Shown here: positions 16,642 through 24,081 of the stretch, piece after piece
Layout of the letters: each line of letters begins with the position of its first letter
How positions within the stretch are numbered: position 1 is the first letter of the stretch
Assembly (NCBI RefSeq): GCF_003148765.1
Contig: NZ_QGGV01000015.1
Location: forward strand, 1 to 63,516
Source of the DNA: Silicimonas algicola
GTDB taxonomy: Bacteria > Pseudomonadota > Alphaproteobacteria > Rhodobacterales > Rhodobacteraceae
Reading direction: 5' to 3'
Length of the DNA stretch: 63,516 nt
Translations under genes and position numbers: made by a program
The notes under the pieces: generated by a model
Databases searched by the model: none
Told to the model about the DNA's origin: nothing
What the model saw: the letters and a program-made list of their open reading frames with translations, nothing else

Positions 16642-17451
16642 ATGGACCCCAATCGCCTGAAAGGGAAAAACATCCTCATTACCGGCGCCGCCCGCGGAAT
16701 GGGCGCGGCCAATGCCGAGGCCTTTGCGGCGCAGGGTGCCAACGTGTGCCTTGGGGACCTGGAACTGGCCGAAGCACAGAAGATGGCCGACAGCATCAAC
16801 GCCGCCGGCAACGGCAAGGCTATCGCCGTCAGAATGGACGTGACCAAGCGCGAGGACAATGCGGGGGCCGTCGCCGCCACGGTCGATGCGTTCGGTTCGA
16901 TCAACGTGGGCGTCTTCAACGCCGGCCTGAACAAGCCCCGCTTCTTCATGGATATCGACGAAGACAACTGGGACCTGATCATGAACGTCAACACCAAGGC
17001 GATGTGGCTCGGGATGCAGGAAACCGCGCGCCAGATGATCGCCCAGGGACCGATGGAGGATCATCCCTACAAGCTGATCAACGTCGGCTCCATCGCGTCC
17101 CGTAAGCCGCTGGTCGACGTGACGGTCTACTGCACCTCGAAGTACGGCTGCCTTGCGTTGACCCATTGCGGCGCCGTCGGGCTGGCCGAGCACAACATCA
17201 CCGTCAACGGCTATGCGCCCGGTGTCGTCGTGACACCGCTCTGGAAGCAGCTCGACAAGGATCTCGTCGATATCGGCTTCAAGGAAAAGGAAGGCCAGGC
17301 CTACGAGGACATCGTTCGCGATGCGCTGCAGATCAAGCGCGTCTCCTACCCGAAGGACATCGTCGGCACCGCGTCATTCCTCGCCTCGGACGACAGCGAC
17401 TACATGACCGGCCAGATGGTCCATATCGACGGCGGCTGGTGCATCCAGTAG
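16642..17451 (+). CDS. short-chain dehydrogenase/reductase
   Basis: This encodes 269 residues from an ATG with a GAGGAGGAGA ribosome site. The motifs are TGAARGMG (cofactor), NAGLNKP, and YCTSK (catalytic) with the Ser in VGSIASR. It is paralogous to the SDR at 12747-13544. It differs by a small insertion after MIAQG, near residue 132. It opens the rightward catabolic operon behind the regulator gene. Probably an NAD-dependent polyol, sugar or sugar-acid dehydrogenase. Confidence 0.85.
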   Translation: MDPNRLKGKNILITGAARGMGAANAEAFAAQGANVCLGDLELAEAQKMADSINAAGNGKAIAVRMDVTKREDNAGAVAATVDAFGSINVGVFNAGLNKPRFFMDIDEDNWDLIMNVNTKAMWLGMQETARQMIAQGPMEDHPYKLINVGSIASRKPLVDVTVYCTSKYGCLALTHCGAVGLAEHNITVNGYAPGVVVTPLWKQLDKDLVDIGFKEKEGQAYEDIVRDALQIKRVSYPKDIVGTASFLASDDSDYMTGQMVHIDGGWCIQ

Positions 17452-17516
17452 CGCCCTGAGTTTTCAGCCACTTTCACAAGCAAGGGCAGCGCCAGCGCAG
17501 CCCGGAGGAGATCTTC

Positions 17517-18815
17517 ATGTCACGCGCCCTGATGCCGAACATGCTTACCCCGCAGGACCTGGAACCCAACTGGGAATGGCGCGACCGCCTGCCCGCCTGG
17601 GGGCACACCTCCGTCGATTTTGAGCGCCGGATCGACCACGACCGCTTGCGGCGTTATCGCCTCGCGCGGACGCGGCAGGCGTTGCAGGCGTCGGACGCGG
17701 GCACGCTTCTGCTCTTCGACGTCAACAACATCCGCTACGTCAGCGCGACCAAGATCGGCGAATGGGAACGGGACAAGATGTGCCGGTTCTGCCTGCTGAC
17801 GGGCGACGACAGCCCCTATGTCTGGGACTTCGGCTCGGCGGCGATGCATCACAAGCGTTATTCCGACTGGCTGGAGCCCGAGCACTGCCTTGCCGGTGTC
17901 GTCGGGATGCGGGGGACGATCCCGCCCGAATTCGGCCTGATGAAGAAATACGCCAAGCAGATCGCGGGCCTGATCCGGGACGCCGGCATGGCGGACATGC
18001 CTGTCGGCGTCGACTATGCCGAAACCGCGATGTTCCATGCCCTGAAGGAAGAAGGCCTGAACATCGTCGACGGCCAGCAGATCATGCTGGCGGCGCGCGA
18101 GATCAAGAATTGGGACGAGATCCAGCTTCTGACGCAGGCGGCCAGCATGGTCGATGGCGTCTACCACATGATCTACGAGGAGCTGAAACCGGGCGTGCGC
18201 GAGAACGATATCGTCGCGCTCTCGAACAAGATGCTCTACGAGATGGGCTCGGACGACGTCGAGGCGATCAACGCTATTTCTGGCGAACGCTGCAACCCGC
18301 ATCCGCACAACTTCACCGACCGCTACTTCCGGCCCGGCGATCAGGCGTTCTTCGACATTCTCCAGTCCTACCAGGGCTATCGCACCTGCTACTACCGGAC
18401 CTTCAACATCGGGCGGGCAACGCCGGCGCAGAACGACGCCTACGTGAAGGCGCGCGAGTGGATCGACGCCTCGATCGAGGCGATCAAGCCCGGCGTGACG
18501 ACCGACACCGTCGCCAAGCTCTGGCCCAAGGCCGAGGAGTTCGGCTTCCCGGACGAGGATTCGGCCTTCGGCCTCCAGTTCGGCCACGGTCTCGGGCTTG
18601 CACTGCACGAACGCCCCATCATTTCCCGAGCCGTGTCGCTGGATCACCCGATGGAGATCCAGACCGGCATGGTCTTCGCGCTGGAAACCTACTGCCCGGC
18701 CGCCGACGGATACTCGGCTGCCCGGATCGAGGAAGAGGTCGTCGTGACCGAGAAGGGGTGCGAGGTCATCAGCCTTTTCCCGGCCGAGGACCTGCCCATC
18801 GCGAACCGGTACTGA
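17517..18815 (+). CDS. M24-fold (pita-bread) metallopeptidase-family protein with one metal ligand replaced
   Basis: This encodes 432 residues. An N-terminal creatinase-like domain (about 35-190) precedes the M24 domain (about 205-425). Expected M24 ligands are Asp, Asp, His, Glu, Glu. Here Asp280 (FFDI), His357 (GHGLG), Glu390 (ALETY) and Glu405 (RIEEE) are in place, but the position of the second Asp, usually in ADITRTF, reads TCYYRTF with Cys291. Aminopeptidase P, creatinase and the DMSP lyase DddP share this fold; DddP is recalled as keeping the second Asp, so DddP is not claimed. Sitting among SDR genes, it is more likely a lyase or hydrolase than a general peptidase. It lies 3 bases before the next SDR gene. 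Confidence 0.75.
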   Translation: MSRALMPNMLTPQDLEPNWEWRDRLPAWGHTSVDFERRIDHDRLRRYRLARTRQALQASDAGTLLLFDVNNIRYVSATKIGEWERDKMCRFCLLTGDDSPYVWDFGSAAMHHKRYSDWLEPEHCLAGVVGMRGTIPPEFGLMKKYAKQIAGLIRDAGMADMPVGVDYAETAMFHALKEEGLNIVDGQQIMLAAREIKNWDEIQLLTQAASMVDGVYHMIYEELKPGVRENDIVALSNKMLYEMGSDDVEAINAISGERCNPHPHNFTDRYFRPGDQAFFDILQSYQGYRTCYYRTFNIGRATPAQNDAYVKAREWIDASIEAIKPGVTTDTVAKLWPKAEEFGFPDEDSAFGLQFGHGLGLALHERPIISRAVSLDHPMEIQTGMVFALETYCPAADGYSAARIEEEVVVTEKGCEVISLFPAEDLPIANRY

Positions 18816-18818
18816 GGC

Positions 18819-19583
18819 ATGGGCAATCCGTTCGACCTGACCGGCCGCAAGGCGCTTGTCACCGGCGGCGCGACCGGCATCGGCGAGGGCATTGCCTTGG
18901 CCCTCGCCGATGCCGGGGCCGATGTGGCGTTGACCTATCGCAGCCATGCGCCAGAGGCGGTCATCGCAAAGATCAAGGCGCTTGGGCGACGGGCAGTGGC
19001 GGTGAAGGCCGATTTCACCGGAATGGATCAGGCCGCCGCCGAAGAGGTGATCGGCTTCGCCGCCGACGCTTTGGGCGGTCTCGATATCCTCGTGAACAAC
19101 GCTGGCATCATTCACCGTCAGGACTCGGTCGAGATGCCCTTCGACGACTGGCGACGCGTCCTGTCGGTCAACCTCGACAGCGTCTGGTTGCTGTCGCAGG
19201 CGGCGGGCAGGCGGATGCTGGCCCAAGGGTCGGGCAAGATCGTGATCGTGTCATCCGTGCTGGGGTCGCAAGGCGGGCTGCGCGTGCCGGCATATGCCTC
19301 CAGCAAGCACGCCGTGATTGGCCTGACACGTGCACTCTGCAACGAATGGGCAGGGCAAGGAGTGAACGTGAACGCCGTCGCGCCCGGCTACACCGCCACG
19401 GACAACACGCAGGCGCTGCGCGATGATCCCAAAAGATCCCGCGTGTTGCTGGAGCGCATTCCCGCGGGCAGGTTCGCCGAACCGCACGAAATCGCCGGTG
19501 CAGCCGTATTCCTGGCCTCCGACGCCGCCGCCTATTGCCACGGCAGCGTCGTGACCGTGGATGGCGGGTGGCTGGCCCGTTGA
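18819..19583 (+). CDS. SDR resembling 2-dehydro-3-deoxy-D-gluconate 5-dehydrogenase (KduD-like)
   Basis: This encodes 254 residues. TGGATGIGEG is the cofactor motif, NNAGIIHRQD the structural motif and YASSK the catalytic site. The C-terminal half (NEWAGQGVNVNAVAPGY, TDNTQALRDD, RIPAGRF, DGGWLAR) matches the recalled KduD pattern closely, including the terminal GGWLAR. KduD interconverts 2-dehydro-3-deoxygluconate and its 5-keto form. In this operon it may act on a related deoxy-keto acid or gluconate-type intermediate. Start ATG is 3 bases after the M24 gene. Confidence 0.75.
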   Translation: MGNPFDLTGRKALVTGGATGIGEGIALALADAGADVALTYRSHAPEAVIAKIKALGRRAVAVKADFTGMDQAAAEEVIGFAADALGGLDILVNNAGIIHRQDSVEMPFDDWRRVLSVNLDSVWLLSQAAGRRMLAQGSGKIVIVSSVLGSQGGLRVPAYASSKHAVIGLTRALCNEWAGQGVNVNAVAPGYTATDNTQALRDDPKRSRVLLERIPAGRFAEPHEIAGAAVFLASDAAAYCHGSVVTVDGGWLAR

Positions 19584-19593
19584 GAGTGACCCG

Positions 19594-20337
19594 ATGACAG
19601 AGACACTGAACGGAAAGACGGCGCTCGTGACCGCTGCCGGAAACGGGATCGGGCGCGCCTCGGTCGAGGCTTTGGCTAGGTTGGATGCGAGCGTCATCGC
19701 GACCGACATCGACGCCGCGGCGGTCGAAAGCTTGGCCGACGACACCTCGGGCGTCACCCCGCGGCGCCTGGACGTCCTGGACGCCGAAGCCATCGCGGCA
19801 CTGGTGGAGTCGCATCCGAAAATCGACATCCTCGTGAACTGCGCCGGCTGGGTGCATGACGGCACGATCCTCGATTGCGAGGAAGACGCCTGGGACCGGT
19901 CCTTCGCGTTGAATGCCAAGGCCACGTACCGCCTGACGCGTGCCGTTCTTCCCGGGATGCTGCGGCAGGGGGGAGGATCCATCATCAACATCGCGTCCAT
20001 CGTGTCCAGCGAAAGAGGTGCCCCGCGCCGCTTCGCCTATGGGGCGTCCAAGGCAGCGATCATCGGCATGACCAAGTCCATCGCCGCCGACTTCGTGAAG
20101 GACGGCATCCGCTGCAACGCGATCTGCCCTGGGACGGTCCAAAGCCCGTCGCTGAACGACCGGCTTGCCTCGACAGGAGATTTCGACGCGGCGCTCGAAG
20201 CGTTCAAGGCGCGCCAGCCGATGGGACGCCTTGGCCGGCCCGAGGAGATCGCCGCGATGGTTTGCTACCTCGCCGGCGATCTCTCGGCCTTCACCACTGG
20301 CCAGTCGTTCGCCGTCGATGGCGGGTGGTCGATCTGA
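19594..20337 (+). CDS. SDR resembling 2-keto-3-deoxy-L-fuconate dehydrogenase
   Basis: This encodes 247 residues. The motifs are TAAGNGIG (cofactor, with Ala instead of the usual Gly), NCAGWVHDG and YGASK (catalytic). The segments NCAG, CNAICPGTVQSPSL and DGGWSI resemble the DHRS6/BDH2 and 2-keto-3-deoxy-L-fuconate dehydrogenase group. That enzyme oxidises a 2-keto-3-deoxy acid to the 2,4-diketo form, which is later hydrolysed to pyruvate plus lactate or glycolate. The following FMN enzyme could oxidise such a 2-hydroxy acid, which would fit. Its ATG at 19594 is chosen over an upstream in-frame ATG inside the previous gene. Confidence 0.7.
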   Translation: MTETLNGKTALVTAAGNGIGRASVEALARLDASVIATDIDAAAVESLADDTSGVTPRRLDVLDAEAIAALVESHPKIDILVNCAGWVHDGTILDCEEDAWDRSFALNAKATYRLTRAVLPGMLRQGGGSIINIASIVSSERGAPRRFAYGASKAAIIGMTKSIAADFVKDGIRCNAICPGTVQSPSLNDRLASTGDFDAALEAFKARQPMGRLGRPEEIAAMVCYLAGDLSAFTTGQSFAVDGGWSI

Positions 20338-21473
20338 TGCGGCTCTCTCGGGCGGCTTCGATCGACGACCTGAGGACGATGGCGAAGCGTCGCATCCCCC
20401 GGTTCGCCTTCGATCTCGTCGATGGCGGCGCGGAGAACGAGCGCAACCTGCGTCGCAATGTCGAAGCTTTCGAAGAGGTGGAGCTTACGCCGCGCTACAT
20501 GATGGACGTCTCGAACATCGACACGCGCGCCACCATACTCGGCCAGACCTTCGACCTGCCGTTCGGAATGGCGCCCATCGGGATGCTCAACGCCTTCTGG
20601 CCGGAGGCAGATCTTACGCTCGCGCGCCTCTGCAGGCAGACAAACATTCCCTACGTGGCAAGTTCAGCAGCCTCGACCACAATGGAAAGGCTGGCCGAGG
20701 CGGCCGATGGCGTCGGCTGGTTCCAACTCTACGTCTCCAGCGACGCCGCGGTAACCGAAGGCCTGATCGCGCGGGCCGAGGCGGCTGGCTATCCGGTGAT
20801 GATGGTAACCGCCGACGTTCCCGCCGCAGGGAAACGCGACCGCGACATACGCAACCAGCTTTCGGTTCCGTTCCGGTTGACGCCGGACGTGCTGTTTCAG
20901 ATTGCCACCCATCCGCGCTGGTCGGTCGAGACTTTTCGTCACGGCAAGCCCAATATCGCGAACTACGCGGACCTATTGCAGGCGGCGACATCCTACGCCG
21001 ACGTCCAGAAGACCCTGATCACGCCCGGGTTCACCTGGGACAGCCTTCGAAGGCTGCGTGACCGTTGGAAGGGCAAGCTTCTGGTCAAGGGCATCCTGCA
21101 TCCACAGGACGCGCTGAAATGTGCCGAGATCGGTTGCGACGGCATCGTGGTTTCCAATCATGGCGGCCGTCAGGTCGCGTTCGGGCCGCCGACGATCCAA
21201 GCCTTGCCACCGATTGCCGAAGCCGTGCGAGGACGGCTGGAAATAATTATCGACAGCGGCATTCGGCGCGGCGCGGACCTGTTGCGTGCCAAAGCACATG
21301 GTGCCGACTTTGCGCTGGCGGGGCGCGCGTTGGCATACGGGGTCGGAGCGGGCGCCAGCGACGGGGCTGAATGCGCAATGAAGATTCTAAAGCTCGAATT
21401 GGTTCGCTCGCTCGGTCAACTAGGCTGTTCGTCGTTCGAGGCGGTGGGAAGCTCGGCGCTCTTTACTACCTAG
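20337..21473 (+). CDS. FMN-dependent alpha-hydroxyacid dehydrogenase/oxidase (LldD/glycolate-oxidase family)
   Basis: This encodes 378 residues starting within a TGATG overlap with the preceding SDR. The (beta/alpha)8 FMN-binding signatures are present: MAPIGM, Lys251 (LLVKGIL) and the active-site His275 and Arg278 (SNHGGRQ). The active-site Tyr near residue 24 of glycolate oxidase is replaced by Phe (AFDLVDGG); Tyr132 (QLYVSSD) is retained. Members oxidise L-lactate, glycolate, mandelate or longer 2-hydroxy acids. As the final gene of the operon it probably disposes of a 2-hydroxy acid fragment produced by the SDR enzymes. Confidence 0.85.
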   Translation: MRLSRAASIDDLRTMAKRRIPRFAFDLVDGGAENERNLRRNVEAFEEVELTPRYMMDVSNIDTRATILGQTFDLPFGMAPIGMLNAFWPEADLTLARLCRQTNIPYVASSAASTTMERLAEAADGVGWFQLYVSSDAAVTEGLIARAEAAGYPVMMVTADVPAAGKRDRDIRNQLSVPFRLTPDVLFQIATHPRWSVETFRHGKPNIANYADLLQAATSYADVQKTLITPGFTWDSLRRLRDRWKGKLLVKGILHPQDALKCAEIGCDGIVVSNHGGRQVAFGPPTIQALPPIAEAVRGRLEIIIDSGIRRGADLLRAKAHGADFALAGRALAYGVGAGASDGAECAMKILKLELVRSLGQLGCSSFEAVGSSALFTT

Positions 21474-21888
21474 CAGAAAGAAGGCCGGCTCACCGAATGC
21501 GTGCTTTTCACGCCGATCTCGGAGGCGCCAATCGGCTTATAGATGCTTTACCCCCTTGCCGAACGACTTGGCATGTCACCATTGAGCCAATGGATTCTGC
21601 CAACGTCCCGTAAGCGGAATTGGTGGCTTATGCACATGCCAATCCCCACGCTTTGCGCTGCAAGCAATCGCCTCTGCCCGCGGCGCCGCAATGTCTTCGC
21701 GTACAAGTTGAGCCGACGCGTGAGGTACATCCAGCATAGGGGGAGTGACCCACACCACGCTCATGTCAATTGCCGAGAGGGAACGAGTCTGCGGGCAAAC
21801 GTCCGATATCAGGCCCATCCCACAGAGTGCCACGGGCGTCGAAGTGTTCAGTGCTGCCTTGCTTTCTGCTCTACACAGCAACATCGTC
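21474..21888. other. intergenic gap, no gene recognised
   Basis: 415 bases between the convergent FMN dehydrogenase and CorA genes. Several short open frames exist but none has a ribosome site and family motif together. No clear terminator hairpin was found. Composition is slightly lower in GC than the flanks. Confidence 0.5.
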
Positions 21889-22842
21889 TCACAGCCAGCC
21901 CCTTTGCTTGAAATATGCGTAGGGCAATATCGCCGAGACGACCATCAAAGCGATAGCAAATGGATACCCCAACAGCCAGTCGAGTTCCGGCATGTGCTGA
22001 AAGTTCATTCCGTAGATCGACGCTATCAGCGTGGGCGGCAGGAAGATCACGGCTGCCACGGAGAAGATCTTGATGATGGCGTTCTGCTCGATGTTGATCA
22101 TTCCGAGGGTAGCGTCGAGCAGGAAGGTCATTTTCTGCGACAGGAATCCCGCATGGTCCAGCAGGGATCGGATGTCGCGGGAGAGGGTCTTCGTGCGCTC
22201 GCGGATCTCTTTCGGGCTTTCCCGCTGAACGGTCGCGTGGCCTAAAAACCCTGCCAGCCGTTCCAGCGTGAGAAGGCTGTCGCGGATATTCGAGGTGAGA
22301 TCGCCCTTTCGTCCGATCTCCTCCAGGGTCTTCTGGTTGTCCGGCGCGGCATCCTTGGCGGGCCGGAATATCTGACGAGAAACCGCGTCGATGTCTCGAG
22401 CGGCTCGCTCCAGAATATCGGCGAGCCGGTCCACGACCGCTTCGAGGAGTGCCACGAGGATGCTTTCGGGGTTTGGGACATCAAGACCCGTGCGTTCGGC
22501 ACGGGGAGGAAAGGAGGTAAACGCTCGGGGTTCGTGGTAGCGAACGGTCACGAGATGATCCGCAGTGAGAACGAAAGTCACGGGCGCCATTTCCGGATCA
22601 TCGCCATCGGTATGGGCCGGGAGGATCGCCGTCATGAACGTCCCGCCGCCTTCCAGATATAGCCGCGACGATATCTCGATCTCGTTCATTTCCTCGCGAG
22701 TCGGGATATCGAGCCCGAGCACCCGCTCCACCGCGACCTCCTCTTCTCGCGTGGGACTCACGAGATCGAGCCACAAGGCTCCCGACATCTCCTCATGTGG
22801 CCCCGTTAGTCGGCCCCCCTCGTTTCGAAAGCATCGGATCAC
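21889..22842 (-). CDS. CorA-family divalent-cation transporter
   Basis: This encodes 317 residues. The long soluble N-terminal domain is followed by the CorA pore signature YGMNF near residue 280 and two C-terminal membrane helices (KIFSVAAVIFLPPTLIASI and FAIALMVVSAILPYAYF). The final residues are basic-hydrophobic as in ZntB/CorA proteins. It forms homopentamers for Mg2+ or related cations in the inner membrane. It stands alone, with no operon partners and no stress promoter. Confidence 0.9.
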   Translation of the reverse strand: MIRCFRNEGGRLTGPHEEMSGALWLDLVSPTREEEVAVERVLGLDIPTREEMNEIEISSRLYLEGGGTFMTAILPAHTDGDDPEMAPVTFVLTADHLVTVRYHEPRAFTSFPPRAERTGLDVPNPESILVALLEAVVDRLADILERAARDIDAVSRQIFRPAKDAAPDNQKTLEEIGRKGDLTSNIRDSLLTLERLAGFLGHATVQRESPKEIRERTKTLSRDIRSLLDHAGFLSQKMTFLLDATLGMINIEQNAIIKIFSVAAVIFLPPTLIASIYGMNFQHMPELDWLLGYPFAIALMVVSAILPYAYFKQRGWL

Positions 22843-23218
22843 GTTCGGACTCCTTCTCGGTTCGAACTGCGACTCGCAGTTCCGCTGCCTGCATCAGGCT
22901 CCGTTGCGCCGGTCTGCACCTGGGACAGAAACAGCCTATTTGCTCAGACCGCCACATAGACCTGTTCGGGACGAGCGACAGGCGCACGCAGGCGCCGACG
23001 CTTCCTGTGTTGTTCTGTCGTCGAAGTAAGGAATCGACCAATAGTCAGAGGCCAGACGGCCGACAACCGTGCTCTACTGCCGCGAATGAGCAGAAGTCCG
23101 CGGCCGCCGCTTGACGTCGGCCGAGGGTTGGGCACTGTGCCTTGGAGACGGGCATCCGCGCCCGGGCAGGTGTGCCTACGCTACAAGCACACACCAATTC
23201 CCCCGTAGAGAGGCAGTC
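22843..23218. other. intergenic gap between CorA and a secreted-protein gene
   Basis: 376 bases containing the divergent promoters of CorA (leftward) and the small secreted protein (rightward). A GGAAC on the minus strand near 22895 has no -10 partner at 16-18 bases. No gene is recognised. Confidence 0.45.
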
Positions 23219-23824
23219 ATGAATCGTGCAGTCGTCTTCATTCTGGCACTTCCGGCCTTGGCGGGCGTCACCGTCTCCTCCGCCGAAGCACGCGTCTGCG
23301 ACTATCGCCCGAGCGAGCTTCTGAGAAGCGGCGTGAGCAGTGCGCGGGACGCAGCCGGTGCCTTTGCCAACCGGGCCGCAGGTGCATTCACGCTCACCAA
23401 CGCGGCCACGGGTGCTTCAATGTTGGGGTCGACCGCCAGCACTCTTGGAGAGATTGGCGGAGCTGTTGGCAGCACCGCCGCGGGCGCAGTGTCTGCATCC
23501 GGAGCGGCCGTCGCTGCGGTCGGCCTTGGTGCGATGGAGGGACTCTGCTATTTCCGCGACGAACGGATCAGCGACTATGGCGACGTTCTGCAGGTGATGC
23601 AGGCGATCGCGGATTCCGCCGATCCGGCTTACTTCCGCGTCGACGACGGGACTCAGCGACAGAAGAGCGCCGTCGTTGTGATCGGAGACGGCTCGGGTGG
23701 CGCGACCGAATATCCCGTGCGGAAGCTGTACATCGTGAACGGCGTGCTCATACACCGCGACTGGGGCTTGAACACGCCGCTCGGCGACGTCGGCTTCATG
23801 AGTCCTTCAGACGCGGTGAAATAA
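23219..23824 (+). CDS. secreted hypothetical protein, Ala/Gly-rich
   Basis: This encodes 201 residues from an ATG with an AGAGAGG ribosome site 6 bases upstream. Residues 1-24 form a signal peptide (cleavage after AEA). Residues 45-105 are rich in Ala, Gly, Thr and Ser with periodic hydrophobics, which could be a membrane-inserting helical region. Cys27 and a Cys near residue 107 could pair. The C-terminal 80 residues appear folded (VVVIGDGSGG, YIVNGVLIHRDW). No family is recognised. Confidence 0.65.
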   Translation: MNRAVVFILALPALAGVTVSSAEARVCDYRPSELLRSGVSSARDAAGAFANRAAGAFTLTNAATGASMLGSTASTLGEIGGAVGSTAAGAVSASGAAVAAVGLGAMEGLCYFRDERISDYGDVLQVMQAIADSADPAYFRVDDGTQRQKSAVVVIGDGSGGATEYPVRKLYIVNGVLIHRDWGLNTPLGDVGFMSPSDAVK

Positions 23825-24025
23825 GCCGCTGCCATCTCTTGCTCATGGGTCCCCCGACTACATCAAGAAGAGCGTGATCGCAGCCGTTGCTGCGGCGAGC
23901 CGGACCTCCGCCATTCCGCACGCGAGCCCGATTGCGTCAGTATTCCAGACGCTTGCCGCAGAAGCCGCTCCCCGCACGACTTTGCCGAGCAGTGAGGTCG
24001 TGGGCGGATGGCGCGGCTGTGGGAA

Positions 24026-24051
24026 GGAACCCTGAGCTTTCGACGATGGTT
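24026..24051 (+). promoter_or_regulatory. possible EcfG-type promoter, relaxed match
   Basis: GGAAC is at 24026-24030 and GGTT at 24048-24051, spacer 17. The spacing is allowed by the consensus but the -10 box has G for C. It would place transcription start downstream of an ATG at 24046 and so favours the start at 24082 for the next gene. Confidence 0.35.
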
Positions 24052-24081
24052 GAAGGAGCGGCGGATCTGAGAGGCAACCCG

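Noticed and set aside
17517-18815. Assignment of the M24 protein as the DMSP lyase DddP
   Set aside because: The second metal-binding Asp is Cys291, and the region around it differs from what I recall of DddP. The neighbours are sugar oxidoreductases.
17520-19226. 568-codon antisense frame over the M24 and SDR genes, and similar long antisense frames over the regulator and ADH genes
   Set aside because: Typical shadow frames in high-GC DNA; the sense genes have ribosome sites, family motifs and operon spacing.
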